Origin: Luscinia megarhynchos
Taxonomy: Eukaryota > Chordata > Aves > Passeriformes > Turdidae
Assembly (NCBI GenBank): GCA_034336665.1
Contig: JAPFBE010000002.1
Span: 12,254,906 to 12,318,905, forward strand
Direction: 5' to 3'
Length of the DNA: 64,000 nt
This document shows, piece after piece, positions 36,380 through 48,525 of the stretch. The notes beneath the pieces were generated by a model. The model did no database searches. It had not been told where the DNA came from and was given only the letters and a program-made list of their open reading frames with translations. Each line of letters opens with the position of its first letter. Positions within the stretch are counted from its first letter, which is position 1. Made by a program: the position numbers and the translations under genes.

Positions 36380-37080
36380 CTTGAATAAGCTGAATCCTGC
36401 CTTCCTGAAGCCCAGAGTCTGTCACCCTGCTTCTTTGTGTTTCTCATGCCCCTAATGACCTTGAACTCCTATTTCATGGTGGCTGCAGCCAAGACTGCCA
36501 TTATCACTCTCTCAATCACATCTGCCTACTTTGTGAATAGCAGATGTAATCAGATGTCACATCTGTTTGAACCCTCCAAGGCCTGTATCAAGAAGTTAAA
36601 CCTGATATCCTCAAAAAGAGCCCTGGCTAATTTGTATTCAACCATATCACTCTTCCAGCAGATGTCAAGGACCTCCAAGTCACTCAAAGGAACCACAAGT
36701 TGAGAGACAAAGACTTCCTCAAATTTTCTAAAAACTTGGTTCTGTTTCCTCCTCACAATGAGATGATCTGTAAGAAACTCCCAGCATGATACCCCTTTCC
36801 CTCACCTATGCCAGGTCATGACCCACATCTCCCTCCCTGCCTCTCATCTGTTCCATAGAAGAGCTCCACACATTCAAGCTGCTCCTTCACTTGCAGCAGT
36901 GAAACTCCCTCAATCCTCCCTTTCCTCCCTGTCCTCAAGAAGCTGCCTATGTTCTCCCCAGCACCACAGTCCTGCATGCTGTCCCATCCCATTGCTGTGA
37001 CTGGCAGTGTCACAGCTGTCACCACACATGCAATGCCCTCTTTGTCACCAGGCTGCCTGTGCTCCTGCAGGTGACACTTC
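36380..37080 (-). pseudogene. CR1 ORF2 endonuclease-domain remnant
   Basis: Reading the minus strand from the right, I find GWDSMQDCGAGENIGSFLRT then RKGRIEGVSLLQVKEQLECV (about 37000-36860), the start of the APE-type endonuclease domain of CR1. Further on come DLEVLDICWKSDMVEYKLAR and ALFEDIRFNFLIQALEG (about 36690-36565). Last is LGFRKAG followed in another frame by FSLFKQLVPGN (about 36410-36370). Order and spacing match CR1 ORF2. Stops and frameshifts between the blocks show it is dead. It belongs with the 3'-end part to the left as a deleted element, or to a second insertion. Confidence 0.85.
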
Positions 37081-40000
37081 CCGTTCTGACACAAGCTCTC
37101 TCCTTCCCAGGCTCCCCATCTGGCTGGGCAGTAGGCTTTGGCTCCGTGGTGTCAGGTGGGAATACATCACTGGGTGGTCACAGGAGCCCTGCTGTACTGC
37201 AGGCAGGGCACACAGCGTTCCCTGCCCCAGAGAGCAAAGCAGGCTAGCAAGGGGAAAGGCATGAAACCCTCTGCTCCATAAGGGGACACAGAAGAGCAGG
37301 GGATCAAGACAAACAGGAAGTTTATAGCAGTGTGCCTTAACCACAAAACTGTTCTTTCTGCCTCTGGCATAACTGTCTAACAATTTGTGACCACATAAGG
37401 TATCTAGGAGCCCACTGAGCAGCATTTTTAATCCTGCTTTGTAAATGAGATTTGCTCTATCTGCTTGGGCTCCCTCTGGTCACCCATTAAATATTCAGCC
37501 CTGACTGTGCTCTTTGGTGACAAAGAAGTGACAGAACAGCTACAGGGCACATCACATACTTCAGGTCTCAGCTCTGATCCTGGAAGTACTCCATAAAGAG
37601 GACATTCCTCCTGATTCCTGTAGGGTGAGAGGTGTGGGAAAACCACTGGCACACCACCCACTGCAGTGGCTCACAATTTTAAGAGCTTTTGACATGCACT
37701 CACTTAGACAGCTGCAGTGGGTTAGGGTTTAATATCTGTCCCACCCTCCCCCTCCTTTGTTGCCTGTTAGCACTTGCCAGACCAGCAAGCCAAGCCCAGG
37801 AAGCAGCTGCATGTGTCCATCAGCACCAGCTGCACGTCAGGCTGAAGACACTGGACAGTGAAGCAGCTCAGATGGATTCCCAAGCCCTGGTCTCTCTGCA
37901 GTGACCCTGGGAGAGGGGTATAGCAACCAGCAGCTCCTAGCAGCTTCTAAATCAACATCAGTTGGTTGGCATTCCCAGACACAATAACATCACTCAAGCC
38001 ACTGTGTCAGCATGGGGCAGGATGACAATTTCACAAAGAGAAAAGCATGAAAATGTTATGTTTAACTGTTGATCCTCTTCACAGCTCTTACTGTGTACAG
38101 TCAACAACCATTTAGGAAATCACTTCCACTAGTACACTAAACAAAAAACCCTTACTCAATTCTGCAGTATATTTCCCATTTTTAGAGTGTGGGTTGACAT
38201 TGCTACCTTGTTAAGCACATCTGAAAAATGTTCTTTAACTGGCTACAAAAGTCTAGAGTATACAAAAGAAATCATTTGTTACTATTTTAATTTAACACAG
38301 GAATGCATCAAACCAAGATTCACTCTTCTACAACAACTACACATACTTGTTAGGAAAAAATGCTTAGCTGAGTAGCACAAATTCTGAAGTGCACTCTTCG
38401 CATACTGGTCACTGATGTCACTGCTGACTAGAATTTAGTTCTTGTTCAGACACTTTTGATTTCTGGGGTGTTGTGAGTTTCTTTTTTAAGTCCACAGTTG
38501 TCTACATAACCTTAGAACAGACTTGCTACCCAATATTCTGAGAGTTGGCACTACTTAATGTGGGGGGAAAATTATGAAGTGAAGAAGAAACAGTTGTATG
38601 GTTATTTTTTAGCAATTAATATTTACCTTAAAACAACCTTAGGTATAAATTCCAAAACAAAGCACTACATTTAGCTAATACACAGAAACCCAAGTGGACA
38701 AACCAGCTGTGAACACATCACTAAACACAGACTGACACCCCCATGGCTAATTGAAGAGCTGTGACCATCACCTCTTTTGTCATTGCAATGGAATGAACTC
38801 TTACAGCTAAGATTCTTGCTTTGATACCACTCAGCACATTGCACAAGTTGTGCAATAAGGACATTCCAACTTTGCATTTTTTCTTATTATAGAAGGTCTA
38901 GTGTGTCCCTCTACAAATCACAGTAACTATTCAACAGTATTCAAATGAACTGCAACAGAAAAGTAAGCTTCTTTCTTACCTAATCACATAGTTTTGTATT
39001 AAGAGCTAGGCTATTCCTTTGCTAATGCTGCAATATTTTTATCTAAACCAAGATCACGAACATAAAATTGGTTTGTTATTGAAGGAAATGGACTGACTGC
39101 TAACTTCTGCAAGCTAAAAGCCTCAAACAATAAAACCCCAGTGTCTTACTTGTCTGCTCTGCATTTACATCATAACAACATAAACATACATAAGCTGATC
39201 CCAGGACTGTGATTAAATTTGACCAGCAAGGTCATATTCAGGCTCTTCTAGTCTGAGGAAAGAAATTCAGGATCTCTGCTACTGTAATGATGACAAAGCT
39301 TTTATCAAGTTTTAAGAGTTCCTGAGAAAGTGCCATTTGCCCAGATTTCTGTGGGTGACACTTACAAATCTTGTTCAGTTAGAAATAAGGGCCTCTGGTG
39401 CTTTAAAGTACATGACAGCTTGGAGCTGCAGGTATGTCAACCTTTCCAAGCCTTTTCCCTCTTGTTCCATTAATTTTTCACTCTTGTGACCCTGAGCATT
39501 CTCCTATTCCTATCCCAACACTTTAGCTACCTCATATGGAGGCAATAAAAACCCCAAACCCTAACCTACACACCACAGCATCTAACAAGATATTTGGAGA
39601 AAGAATAAAACCAGAGAAGAGCTGTCAGCCCATCCTATATTCCAAAATTAATGTATGGGAGGGTGGAAGAGATGGGGAAGCAGTGTAAATAAATCTGCAC
39701 AAACAAAACAAAAACAAAACAAAAAAAAAAAGAAGAAGTAAATAATCAATTAAAATAAACCAAAACAAAACCCATCTGCACACAACCCACTAAACACCTC
39801 CAGCAGCTGCTTTGCAGAGGAAGGGCAGAGGGAAGTAGGAGCCTTTAATACTCTACTCCACCCTCAGATTTCTGGATGCTATTGTGCAGTTGCTGGATGT
39901 GACATCTGGTAGCAATATACTAACCCACACCACCCAGCTTTATCTCTTCTTGTTAGCGAGCACACCCAACCCATCACGAAAATGTCAGCAGAACAGCAAG

Positions 40001-42883
40001 AGGTCTGAGTCCACGTGGAAAGGAACTGGCACAAGAGAAGCCACACTGATAAGAACAGAGGAAACATTTGGAAAACCAAGCCCAAAATTCAACCTTCCCC
40101 CTCAATCTAAGCCACATGTACTGCATCCACCACATCAGTACGAAACCTTGAACCTTGTTTGATTGCAGTTCCTGGCAACGCTGACGATGTCCTGGCAACA
40201 ATTAGAAGTCCCTCCTGTCTCCAGCTCCCCAGGAAATGAGGTGCCATTGGGGCTGCCATTGTGTGGGACAGAGTGGAAACAGCAGAAGCCCCAGTGTGTG
40301 TGTGAAAGGGGACAAAGTAGGGAGCCCCACAAAGAGCCTGGCAGTAGGCTAGCTCAAGAATCCCACTCAGCCATCAGGGACTTCCAGAGGTTTGGCTCTA
40401 AATACATCCATGGGGCACACAGGTACTCCTGGGAAAATGCAGCTATCACTACTGAAATGAATAGTTCACACTCCCCACAGCAACACAGCAGAGAGAAACA
40501 GAACTGGGGCTGAAAAACAGAAGCTGAGCAATGGATGGTCCTCAGAGCCTCTTGTCTGTTATATTTAATTTTAAGATTCTGGGAAGGCAATAGCTTTTCC
40601 CATAATACCACACAAATTCAATTGCCATGGCTGGACATAGACTAGACCTTGTCTTACAACCTACTTTCAAAGTGAAGAGAAAAATTGCTCGAAGACATTT
40701 ATCACTTGAATCTCTAGCTTTTTTTGGAATGAAAGAAAAATATCAATCTCCATTTTTTAATTATTTTAGTATCTCTACAGCATTTATTTTGTCAAGACAG
40801 CTGATGATAGGAAGGAAGAAGTTTTATGCCTATCTCAAGTTATATTAGGCCTCCAAAATTCCACTAATAGCATTACTTAAAACAAGGACAAGTTTTTATC
40901 AAAATTGAAGGCCATGTGCTTCCTTTCTTACTCTCCAGACATTAATTGCTCTCAGAAGACAGAATACAAACCTAAGTCCATAAAAGTAATTTTTTCATCC
41001 TCTTAAAAACTCTGCCAGGAGAGACTTACAGAGGCCAAAAGAGGAAATGCCAACAGATTCTACAGGCAATTTTAACTGTCATATTCAAAACCACAGATGC
41101 CATTATTTTTTTTTCAACTGCTTTTATTTTAGAAAAAATAATAACCACCTATTCACATGCAGGCAGTGCAATCAACACATACTATCACCTTGTTCCATTG
41201 GCTGAAATGGTCTAAGTTGTCATTATAGCCTCAGATAAAATTAGTTTTGATAGACACTCTGACTCTCCTTGTGATTGAGAGTAAATGTTACCCAGTATTT
41301 CATTAGGCTATTAGCAGCACCCCTTTCAATAGCCATCTATGCAGATCATCTGCCAGAAACTGAAAAAAAATTAAACTGTATATTTTTCCCTTCCAGAAGG
41401 CCCAGAGGAACCTTAAGAGGTCTTAAAATTTTTAGGAGGAGGGCTACCAATTCAAATTGCTTTGCAGACCTAACAGCCACAAACACCAATCAGAAGATCA
41501 AACCAACTTGGGCTAAGGGAAGTGTTTCTTAAATAGCTTCAAGAATTCTACAATCTTTAAACTCACTAAAGTCTACTTAGAAGCTTACTGCACCATGAAA
41601 ACAACTGCCTGAAAATCATGTAGATAACATTAAGTAAATAAATAATGTAGTTTCTTCCCAAAATCAGAATGCTAAGGTTTCCTGACAATACATGGGCACT
41701 GCATTTCAGTGTGCCAAGATGCAACATTTATAGTCCTCCAGAACTGGAAGAAACTCATGTCATTAACTTCTTGTTAGTGCAATATACTGTTTTACTACAG
41801 TTCCTGTTTTGCTTCTACCAAAGACACCTACCCCTACAAGCCAGTGCAGTAATGCATTAAAGTACCTATGACATTTTCATGAGGAAGGTTTTTGCCCCTT
41901 CAGCAGGTCTCTCTCAGAAAGGAGGCTTTGGGTACCAACAGCTGTTTTACTCCAAGCACAGAAGTGTGAGTAAAACACTTGCCAAGGTATGAAAAAAAAT
42001 TTGACTAAATATTTTCTGCTTGATGAAAGAAGAGAAATAAGAATTGTGCTTCTGAGGATAATTTGTCATAAATCCAAGGCAAAGCCAGCAAGGCCAGTGC
42101 TGCAGCTCAGCAGGCTTGCTCCCTCTCCTCTAACTGTGATCAGCAGAAAATTTGACAGCCAAACTATTTACTGAAGTATCACTAAAGTAATTATATTAGC
42201 AGGATTACATCAGGAGATAGGCATCATAATAACACAGGTTATTTTTTACACCCCCCCCCCAGCTATAACTGTCCTCTGATTTTAACAGGTAACACTGCAA
42301 GTGATTAGAGGTTTGCAAAGGCAGTCTAGCAAACAAATTCAAATTAGAACATGTTAAGGAACCAGACAGTTATAGAACAAGCAAGCACCAAGACAAAGCA
42401 CCCAATAAATACCCAGGAAGACATTCAGTAAATAGCACCTTGAGCCCCATGCATTGTGCAACAGACACTCAGTAATGCTCAGAACTGGATGCCCTGAAGT
42501 GCTTATATTTTCCCTAGGAGACATTTTAACTGCTCTAGAGTCCTATAAACCTGATTGAGAGATTTTAACAAGTGCCAGTCAGTGGATGTCTGTGATGAGA
42601 CTACAGACACAAAAGGGCATGCACACTACAGCAGTTGGCTTGGAAAGGACTAACAAGTTATAAAAGCATGAATGAGATGTCTCATCTGAGCATGGTATCT
42701 TTGACAGAGTAACAAGCACACAGGAAACCCTCAGTGGATGCCAGTATAGCTGATTCTTTTGAGAAGCTGAACAGAAACTGAACAGCAATGCAATATTACT
42801 GGCAGGGGTAATCTTCAAAAGAGCTAGAAGATACTAGCCCTGCATCCATCCTATCCCTGCTTACAGCCAGAGACCATGCAATC
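37081..42883. other. Noncoding unique sequence
   Basis: GC is somewhat higher at 37081-37930, possibly including further eroded CR1 at its left edge, then AT-rich DNA follows. It contains an A-rich tract at 39701-39738 and a 10-base C-run (42251-42260). No gene is recognised; the small frame at 40627-40848 has a good Kozak-like start but resembles nothing known. Confidence 0.62.
39701..39738. repeat. (AAAAC)n and poly-A tract
   Basis: ACAAA-type repeats pass into an 11-base A-run and AAG units. Simple sequence. Confidence 0.88.
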
Positions 42884-43255
42884 ATAAAATGGTTTGGGTT
42901 GGAAGGACTCTTAAAGATCATCTGGTTCCAGCACCACTTCCATGAGCAAGGACACCTTTAATCAGACCAGGCTGCTCAGTCTCATCCAACCCAGCCCTGA
43001 GCACTTCCAGAGGTGGAATAACCACAGCTTCTCTGGCAACACATTTCAGTGTCTCACCATCTTCACAGTCAAAAACTTTTTCCTAATATCTAATGTAAGC
43101 CTACTCTCACAGTTTGAATTCATTCCTCCTTGTTCTGTTGCTACCTACTCTTGCCAAGTCCCTTTCTATCTCTTTTGTAGGCTCCCTTCACTTTACCTTG
43201 CTTCATGCAACAGTGCTGAGCAGCACCACTGATGGCAGTCAACCCACCTGTGCCC
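42884..43255 (-). mobile_element. CR1 LINE fragment D (3' end)
   Basis: The left end has the CR1 hallmark AATCATAAAATGGTTTGGGT (42881-42900). The antisense 3' region follows through the block at 43010-43090 and fades by about 43255. Orientation is minus. Only the last few hundred bases of a 5'-truncated element are present, without a readable ORF2 motif. Moderately diverged. Confidence 0.93.
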
Positions 43256-44251
43256 AAGGCTGGGTGTAATGACCGAGGATGGAGGTGCACTCCTGGCCCT
43301 TGGCTCCAAAATTCTTTGTCAGTCCTGGGGTACAGTGGGGAGCAGGGTGACTGAACAGTTTCCTGCACACTGGAAAAGGAAGCATAGGCCCTCATCCACA
43401 TCTCTAAGAGCCAAGGCAGAGCCTGCCCAGCAGTGCCACTAATACAGGCTGGCATATGAAATGATTCAAGCAGCATCACCAGCCTGGACCAGCATTAATT
43501 CTTCTGCTTCAAAAAAATAGTTTTTCCCTAGACACTGACCCAGCCACCTCTCTCAAGTAACAAAGCTTCATTAACTTAAAAGAGGTTGAGCATGTATAGC
43601 ATAAACTAATCCAGAACTGGGCTGAACTACACCCACACACCAAGAAAGACACCCTCACTGAATCTTTACTGTAGTATGAAAATGATGGCAGAAATTAGAT
43701 GCTGGAACAATAGACTGAAGTTTATTCCTTCAGAAAGAGAAAAATTACACTCATGACATTAAAAATGCAGTGCCATCACTGTCTTCATTCCTAATCACTG
43801 GTCCAAGGATTATAAAACAAGTCTTTCCAGGCTGAACTTTGATACAAGTTCTCAGCATGAGACAGAATTTCTATCTTTGAAAGGCTAGTGAATTCAAGCA
43901 AGAGTGAGGGGAAATGGCTTGTGTACATGATGTTCACTTTAAAACCTTTATTTTACTTTCCAAAGGGAAAAAAATAAAAGCATTTGCATGAAATTATATC
44001 TGGTTGATTTTTATGTATTTTCATAAATGTGTTAACAAAGTGTGGGTCTTGGTATTTTATTCTTCAACAGAAGTCATATAATCCATGGGGAATGGAGCAG
44101 AATTTTTATCTGAGACACTGAACATGCAGAAAGTACTGCAATTTTTTCAGCCCTTTGCATGATTAATCTGTTTCACTGCTTTCTTGACAGTTACTTGCAT
44201 TTGCCCCCTGATGCATTAGGCAGAGGACAGCTCTTTGAGATTGTTCAAAAG

Positions 44252-44330
44252 CAGAAAATCCCAAATGAGGGGTTGTGACCCCCAAGCAGGGTCACAGCAG
44301 TTATGACTGGGGTCACGAGCCCAACAGAAG
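44252..44330. mobile_element. Possible hAT transposon terminus (old)
   Basis: From CAG at 44252 the sequence runs CAGAAAATCCCAAATGAGG, then GGTTGTGACCCCC and, 40 bases on, GGGGTCACGAGCCC. This pattern of CAG, CCCAAA and a GGGTCGCGACCC-like palindrome is typical of hAT-superfamily inverted repeats, with CpGs here decayed to TG/CA. I could not find the matching second terminus or a transposase, so the right boundary is arbitrary. Confidence 0.4.
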
Positions 44331-45697
44331 TTCACTTGTTTTTAAGGGTATCTGGACTCACAAATCCAGCATAAAGCAAAGCTCCTAACAGGAAGGCTTT
44401 GAGACAGCTGATGTAAGAATGCATTGAAGGCAGACTTTGCGTGACAGTCCTACCTGATATCAAAGCAAGAGAAATGCTAACTATGCTTAAGTGGTTATTA
44501 ATAATGAATATTTGGTGTTTTAGCCACGTTACTGTAGCAGCGATGGTGTTAAATTTTAAACTACTCAGTTCAGTAATGAACTTTAAAAAGTCAGAAGTAA
44601 AGCACATTATATCCACCATCACAGAAGAGAAGCCAGCTGGCAACTGCCAAAATTCACTGAGAGGAGCTCCAGAAACCTCTAGTAATTTCAAATAAAAAGA
44701 AATCTAGTTTAATTTAAATATTGCTACCCAAAGCCAAAGGAGTGTTCCAAGTGAGTCACTGTTACAACTTGACAAAAATCTCCATCAAGTCCCGAAAAAA
44801 CAAACTTTTCCAGAGAGTTCATCCAAGCTAGAGAAGAAATTTCAATCCATATTGCTCCTCTCACTCTATTTCTGGGCCACTCAGGCAGCCTACTGGCTAG
44901 TCCTACATTATCTCATCACACTGCCCACTGGAAGGGGGTGAGTAGAGCAATATGGATGATATTAAGGGCTCAGCATTTGGCACACAGCATGTTTCAGGAG
45001 TTTTATTTCAGATCAGCTCCACTATGTCCCCTTGATGGAGCAGAGACTGGAAAGTGAAGTGCTGAAAGTACTCTGGATGCGTCTTTTGACTTAATGTTAT
45101 CTGAAATTAATTCAAATTGGGCTCTCAGGCTTTCCCCTCAACACAGACCGACTCTCAGTGCCCTGACTTCACTCCAAAACTGAGCTGCTGAACCAAACCA
45201 AAGTGTTAGCATGGCAATGAATGGCTGTAAGTTGTAACTTCAACTGCAAAGCATTGCCCCCTTCGGATCTTTATGGGATGAATGAAAGATACTTTTGATG
45301 AACTGAAAAAATGACACCTGCTTTGGCCAAACAAGAAGGAAAGCTCAGTAACTCAACTGAAATGGAATACATAAATAGAGATCCTTTCTCCACTCCTTCC
45401 CTCAAACAGTCCAGGAATTACTTTCCTACTATGGAAACTACACTTCATACTAATATCCACAAGCATACGAAAAGTGTGGGTTGCTAGAAAATGGAAAGAA
45501 AAGCCTATGCCTTCTGTCACACATTCTTAAATAAAATATGTTCACACTTAGAATTTAGAGATGCTAAAAAAAGCTGGTAAATGCTTGAGCAAACTATTGG
45601 GAGCTGGTCTAATTTTCACTCTGCCTGCATTTCCTCATTTAGGAGCAGCAGCCTACGCAATACTTTTTGCTTTGGGGCTGAGAAGAACATATGACTA

Positions 45698-45711
45698 TTT
45701 TTTTTTTTTTT
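45698..45711. repeat. T-run, 14 bases
   Basis: Simple poly-T tract. Confidence 0.88.
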
Positions 45712-46251
45712 GACTACAAGTAACATATTATGGGCTTATATATTCATTATTATGAATCATAAATACCCCTTATTGTGCAACATGGTTACAGGAAAACTTA
45801 ACAAACAAAAAATTGATCAGCTTCTTTTGGGACCTCTGCAAAGATGATTGCCAATGTTCAAACTCAAATTTTCAAATAGGATTGACAAGCTTATTGTCCC
45901 AGTTAACTAAGCATACTGACCTGATAGCAGGACATCAAAGGTATTTAGCAGTTATTTTAGTGGGAAATAATGGAGTTCCTTCATTAAGTAGATCAAATAT
46001 AGAAGTGTTTCTTTTTGGAAGTGAGAAAAAATAGTAATAAATTAAGTGTTTTTGTCCAGCAGTAAGATATGGAAAACACAGCAGTGGCAGATGGTGTTAC
46101 CAGTAGGATGGCCATACACTAAGTTCTCATAAGATGCATCACACCCATTAGTAAACTACTTTTTCCTGAATGCAACTTATTTTAAAGTATCAGTAATACA
46201 AAAATTGCCACAGAAATAGTGTACCTGAAGAGAAAGAAGAAACTGGTGCCT

Positions 46252-46298
46252 GCATTCAGACTCAATATGCACAGCCATACATATGCATTCAGACTCAC
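46252..46298. repeat. 14-base direct repeat
   Basis: TGCATTCAGACTCA occurs at 46252-46265 and again at 46285-46298, separated by 19 bases. It is a small local duplication with no sign of an enclosed element. Confidence 0.85.
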
Positions 46299-46897
46299 AA
46301 TCAAGAAAGACCACAAAATCAAATGAAAAGTCAAAGTTACTCATTCAACTTTAGGATGACGTATGCAAATTTGGAATCACTTACTTCTACTCCCCAAGGC
46401 AGAAAATCTCAATTTGCACACTGCACACAGAGTTGCAGAGGCAACTTTAAAACAACAGATATCTGCAAACTAATAAAGTTGCACTTGCAGGGCTGCAGGT
46501 ATGGAATCTGAAGCAATCAGCTGAGCTATGAGCTGCCTTAACCATCTCATTCATTAAAATTCACCATGCTCCAAAGCATCTTTCAAAGTCTGTACAACTG
46601 TCAAAACACAATTTACCTTTCTCTGACTTGCCAAAGTGTGTAGGTTTCCCCTGCTAATTTATACAAAACAGTGAGCTGTCAATATGAAAGGCTGCAAAAC
46701 ACCACAGTTAAGATATGGAAACACCATCAAATATTTGGAAATTAAAGATGTATCTTGCCTTACATCAAAACTGGAGTGCCCAACAGTTTAGCAAAAAGAG
46801 AATAAAAAAAAAAAATATATTTGGGAAAAAAAAAGTCGTGTGTGGAGGACTTTGTACCACAGGTCCAGCCCACCACAGGAATGAGAGTCCACATTAC

Positions 46898-46944
46898 CTG
46901 TTGATCATAACTATTATTTTTCAATAAAATATAGTTTTGCACTG
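46898..46944 (-). other. Exon-like segment in a 148-codon open frame (weak)
   Basis: On the minus strand a strong pyrimidine-rich acceptor (CTGCCCTTTCAAATTCCAG) is followed by 47 bases. They end in CAACAG and a donor GTAATGTGG. The open frame reads VQNYILLKNNSYDQQ after a split codon and ends in phase 0. The same frame stays open from 46760 to 47206. The product is unrecognised, and its end phase does not match the entry phase of 32746-32776. Confidence 0.12.
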
Positions 46945-48012
46945 CTGGAATTTGAAAGGGCAGCAAAGGGATTTTAAAAGTAGAAACTACAATGAGAGAT
47001 GGAATATGTAAGAATTCAGACCCATAAACACTAGTGATGTGTTTGGTCCAGAAATCAAGAGCAGAGGCAGGAAACAAGCTGAATAAAGCACAGTCAAGTC
47101 TCAAAGCATAAAACAAATGCCACCCATACAATTTCTGCCCACCAAGTGTAAAATTCAGATCCAAATCTGCAGCAAGGGATACAAAACCTCTATGGGAACA
47201 TAACATGCTCAGGCAGACTCAGCTCTGCTCATTACTCAGCTCTAACCTTTGCATCTGCATGAGAGCCCTTTCAAGACGTGCCTAGTGTACATAAAAAAAA
47301 AATAAAAAATCGATGATCCTAAATGATAGAAGTCTTAATGAACTTGTCCTAAGAGACAAAAGAGATGAAACAGAACTGATGACTGATATTATACAAAGGT
47401 ATGGGCCCATCCACACACTCATTTGATGCTGAAGGGTTTCTTAGTACAGAAACTTAGCACCTTAAAATGACACCCAATATTTCCTCCTCCTTGCTCACAT
47501 ATCCTCTCTTCCTGCCCCATTACCTTGACATTTTTGCTCATGGTCTCTAATAAATATGCAGAAAGTAAAAAGTGTTTTATGCCACACGAACATTTTGTTA
47601 TCATACTTGGAGAAGAAAAAGATGAAGTTTTCATTTTATAGCAACCATTTGAGCAGCTAAGTCTTAAAAATGGGTCAAGAAACAAGCTGAGTAGCAGAAA
47701 GCAAAGTAATGGCATAATCAACCTAACATTATTTGTTCTTCTCCATGTGCTACATAAATGCACAGCTTTATTTACCTACTAATGCTGATGATCAGTTTAA
47801 AGATGTAGTTGTACCACATGAAAAGAAATACATTCCCTACATTTGAGAAAGGGAATTTTCAGTTGAACAAACAGCCAAGGCTTAAAACATCTCCATTGTG
47901 CAGTTCCTCACTCTGCAGGCCTTTCTCAGCATGTAATTAGAATGAATACACATTGGGTAACAAGTGCCCTGAAGCAAACACTAATTCTTGGAATAGTACA
48001 GTCTGCTTCACC

Positions 48013-48525
48013 TTATAGAATCATAGAATATCCTGAGTTGGAAGGGACCCAGCAGGATCATTGAGTCCAACTCCTGGCCCCTGCACAGAACACCCCAAGA
48101 ATTACAACACGTGCTGAGAGCATGGCCCAAAAGCTTCTTTGTTGGGCTTGGTAATCTTTACACTTCCCTGGGAAGTCTGTTCCAGTGCCCAACCACCCTC
48201 TGGGTGAAGAACCTTTTCCTGATACCCAACCCAAACTTCCCCTGACTCAGCTTCATGCTCTTTCTTTCCTCAAGTTCTGTCTCTGCTCATCAGAGTGAAG
48301 AGAGCAGTGCCTGCCCCTGCTCTTCCCTTCACATGAAGTCACAGACTGCAGTGAGCTCTCCCCTGAGTCTCCTCCAGGCTGGACAGACCCAGTGCCCTCA
48401 GCCACCCCTTACACAGTTTCCCCTCAAGGGCCCTCACCATGCTCACTGCCCTCCTTTGGACACTCTTTAAAAGCTTAATGTCTTTTTTATGTTGTATCTA
48501 TATAGAGCGCTTTGTTTTCCCACCA
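48013..48525 (-). mobile_element. CR1 LINE fragment E (3' end, youngest)
   Basis: The left end keeps a clean tail TATAGAATCATAGAAT (48015-48030), the antisense of the ATTCTATG 3' repeat. It is followed by a well-preserved 3' region (GGAAGGGACCCAGCAGGATC at 48041-48060 and the block at 48180-48235). It is 5'-truncated near 48525. It is the least diverged of the five copies and most like subfamilies I associate with neoavian and passerine genomes. Confidence 0.95.

Larger units (their letters stand above)
43256..48012. other. Noncoding unique sequence
   Basis: Contains the hAT-like terminal sequence at 44252-44330, a T-run (45698-45711), a 14-base direct repeat (46252-46265 and 46285-46298), and a 148-codon minus-strand open frame (46760-47206) with an exon-like segment inside. 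No recognised cellular gene. Confidence 0.6.
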
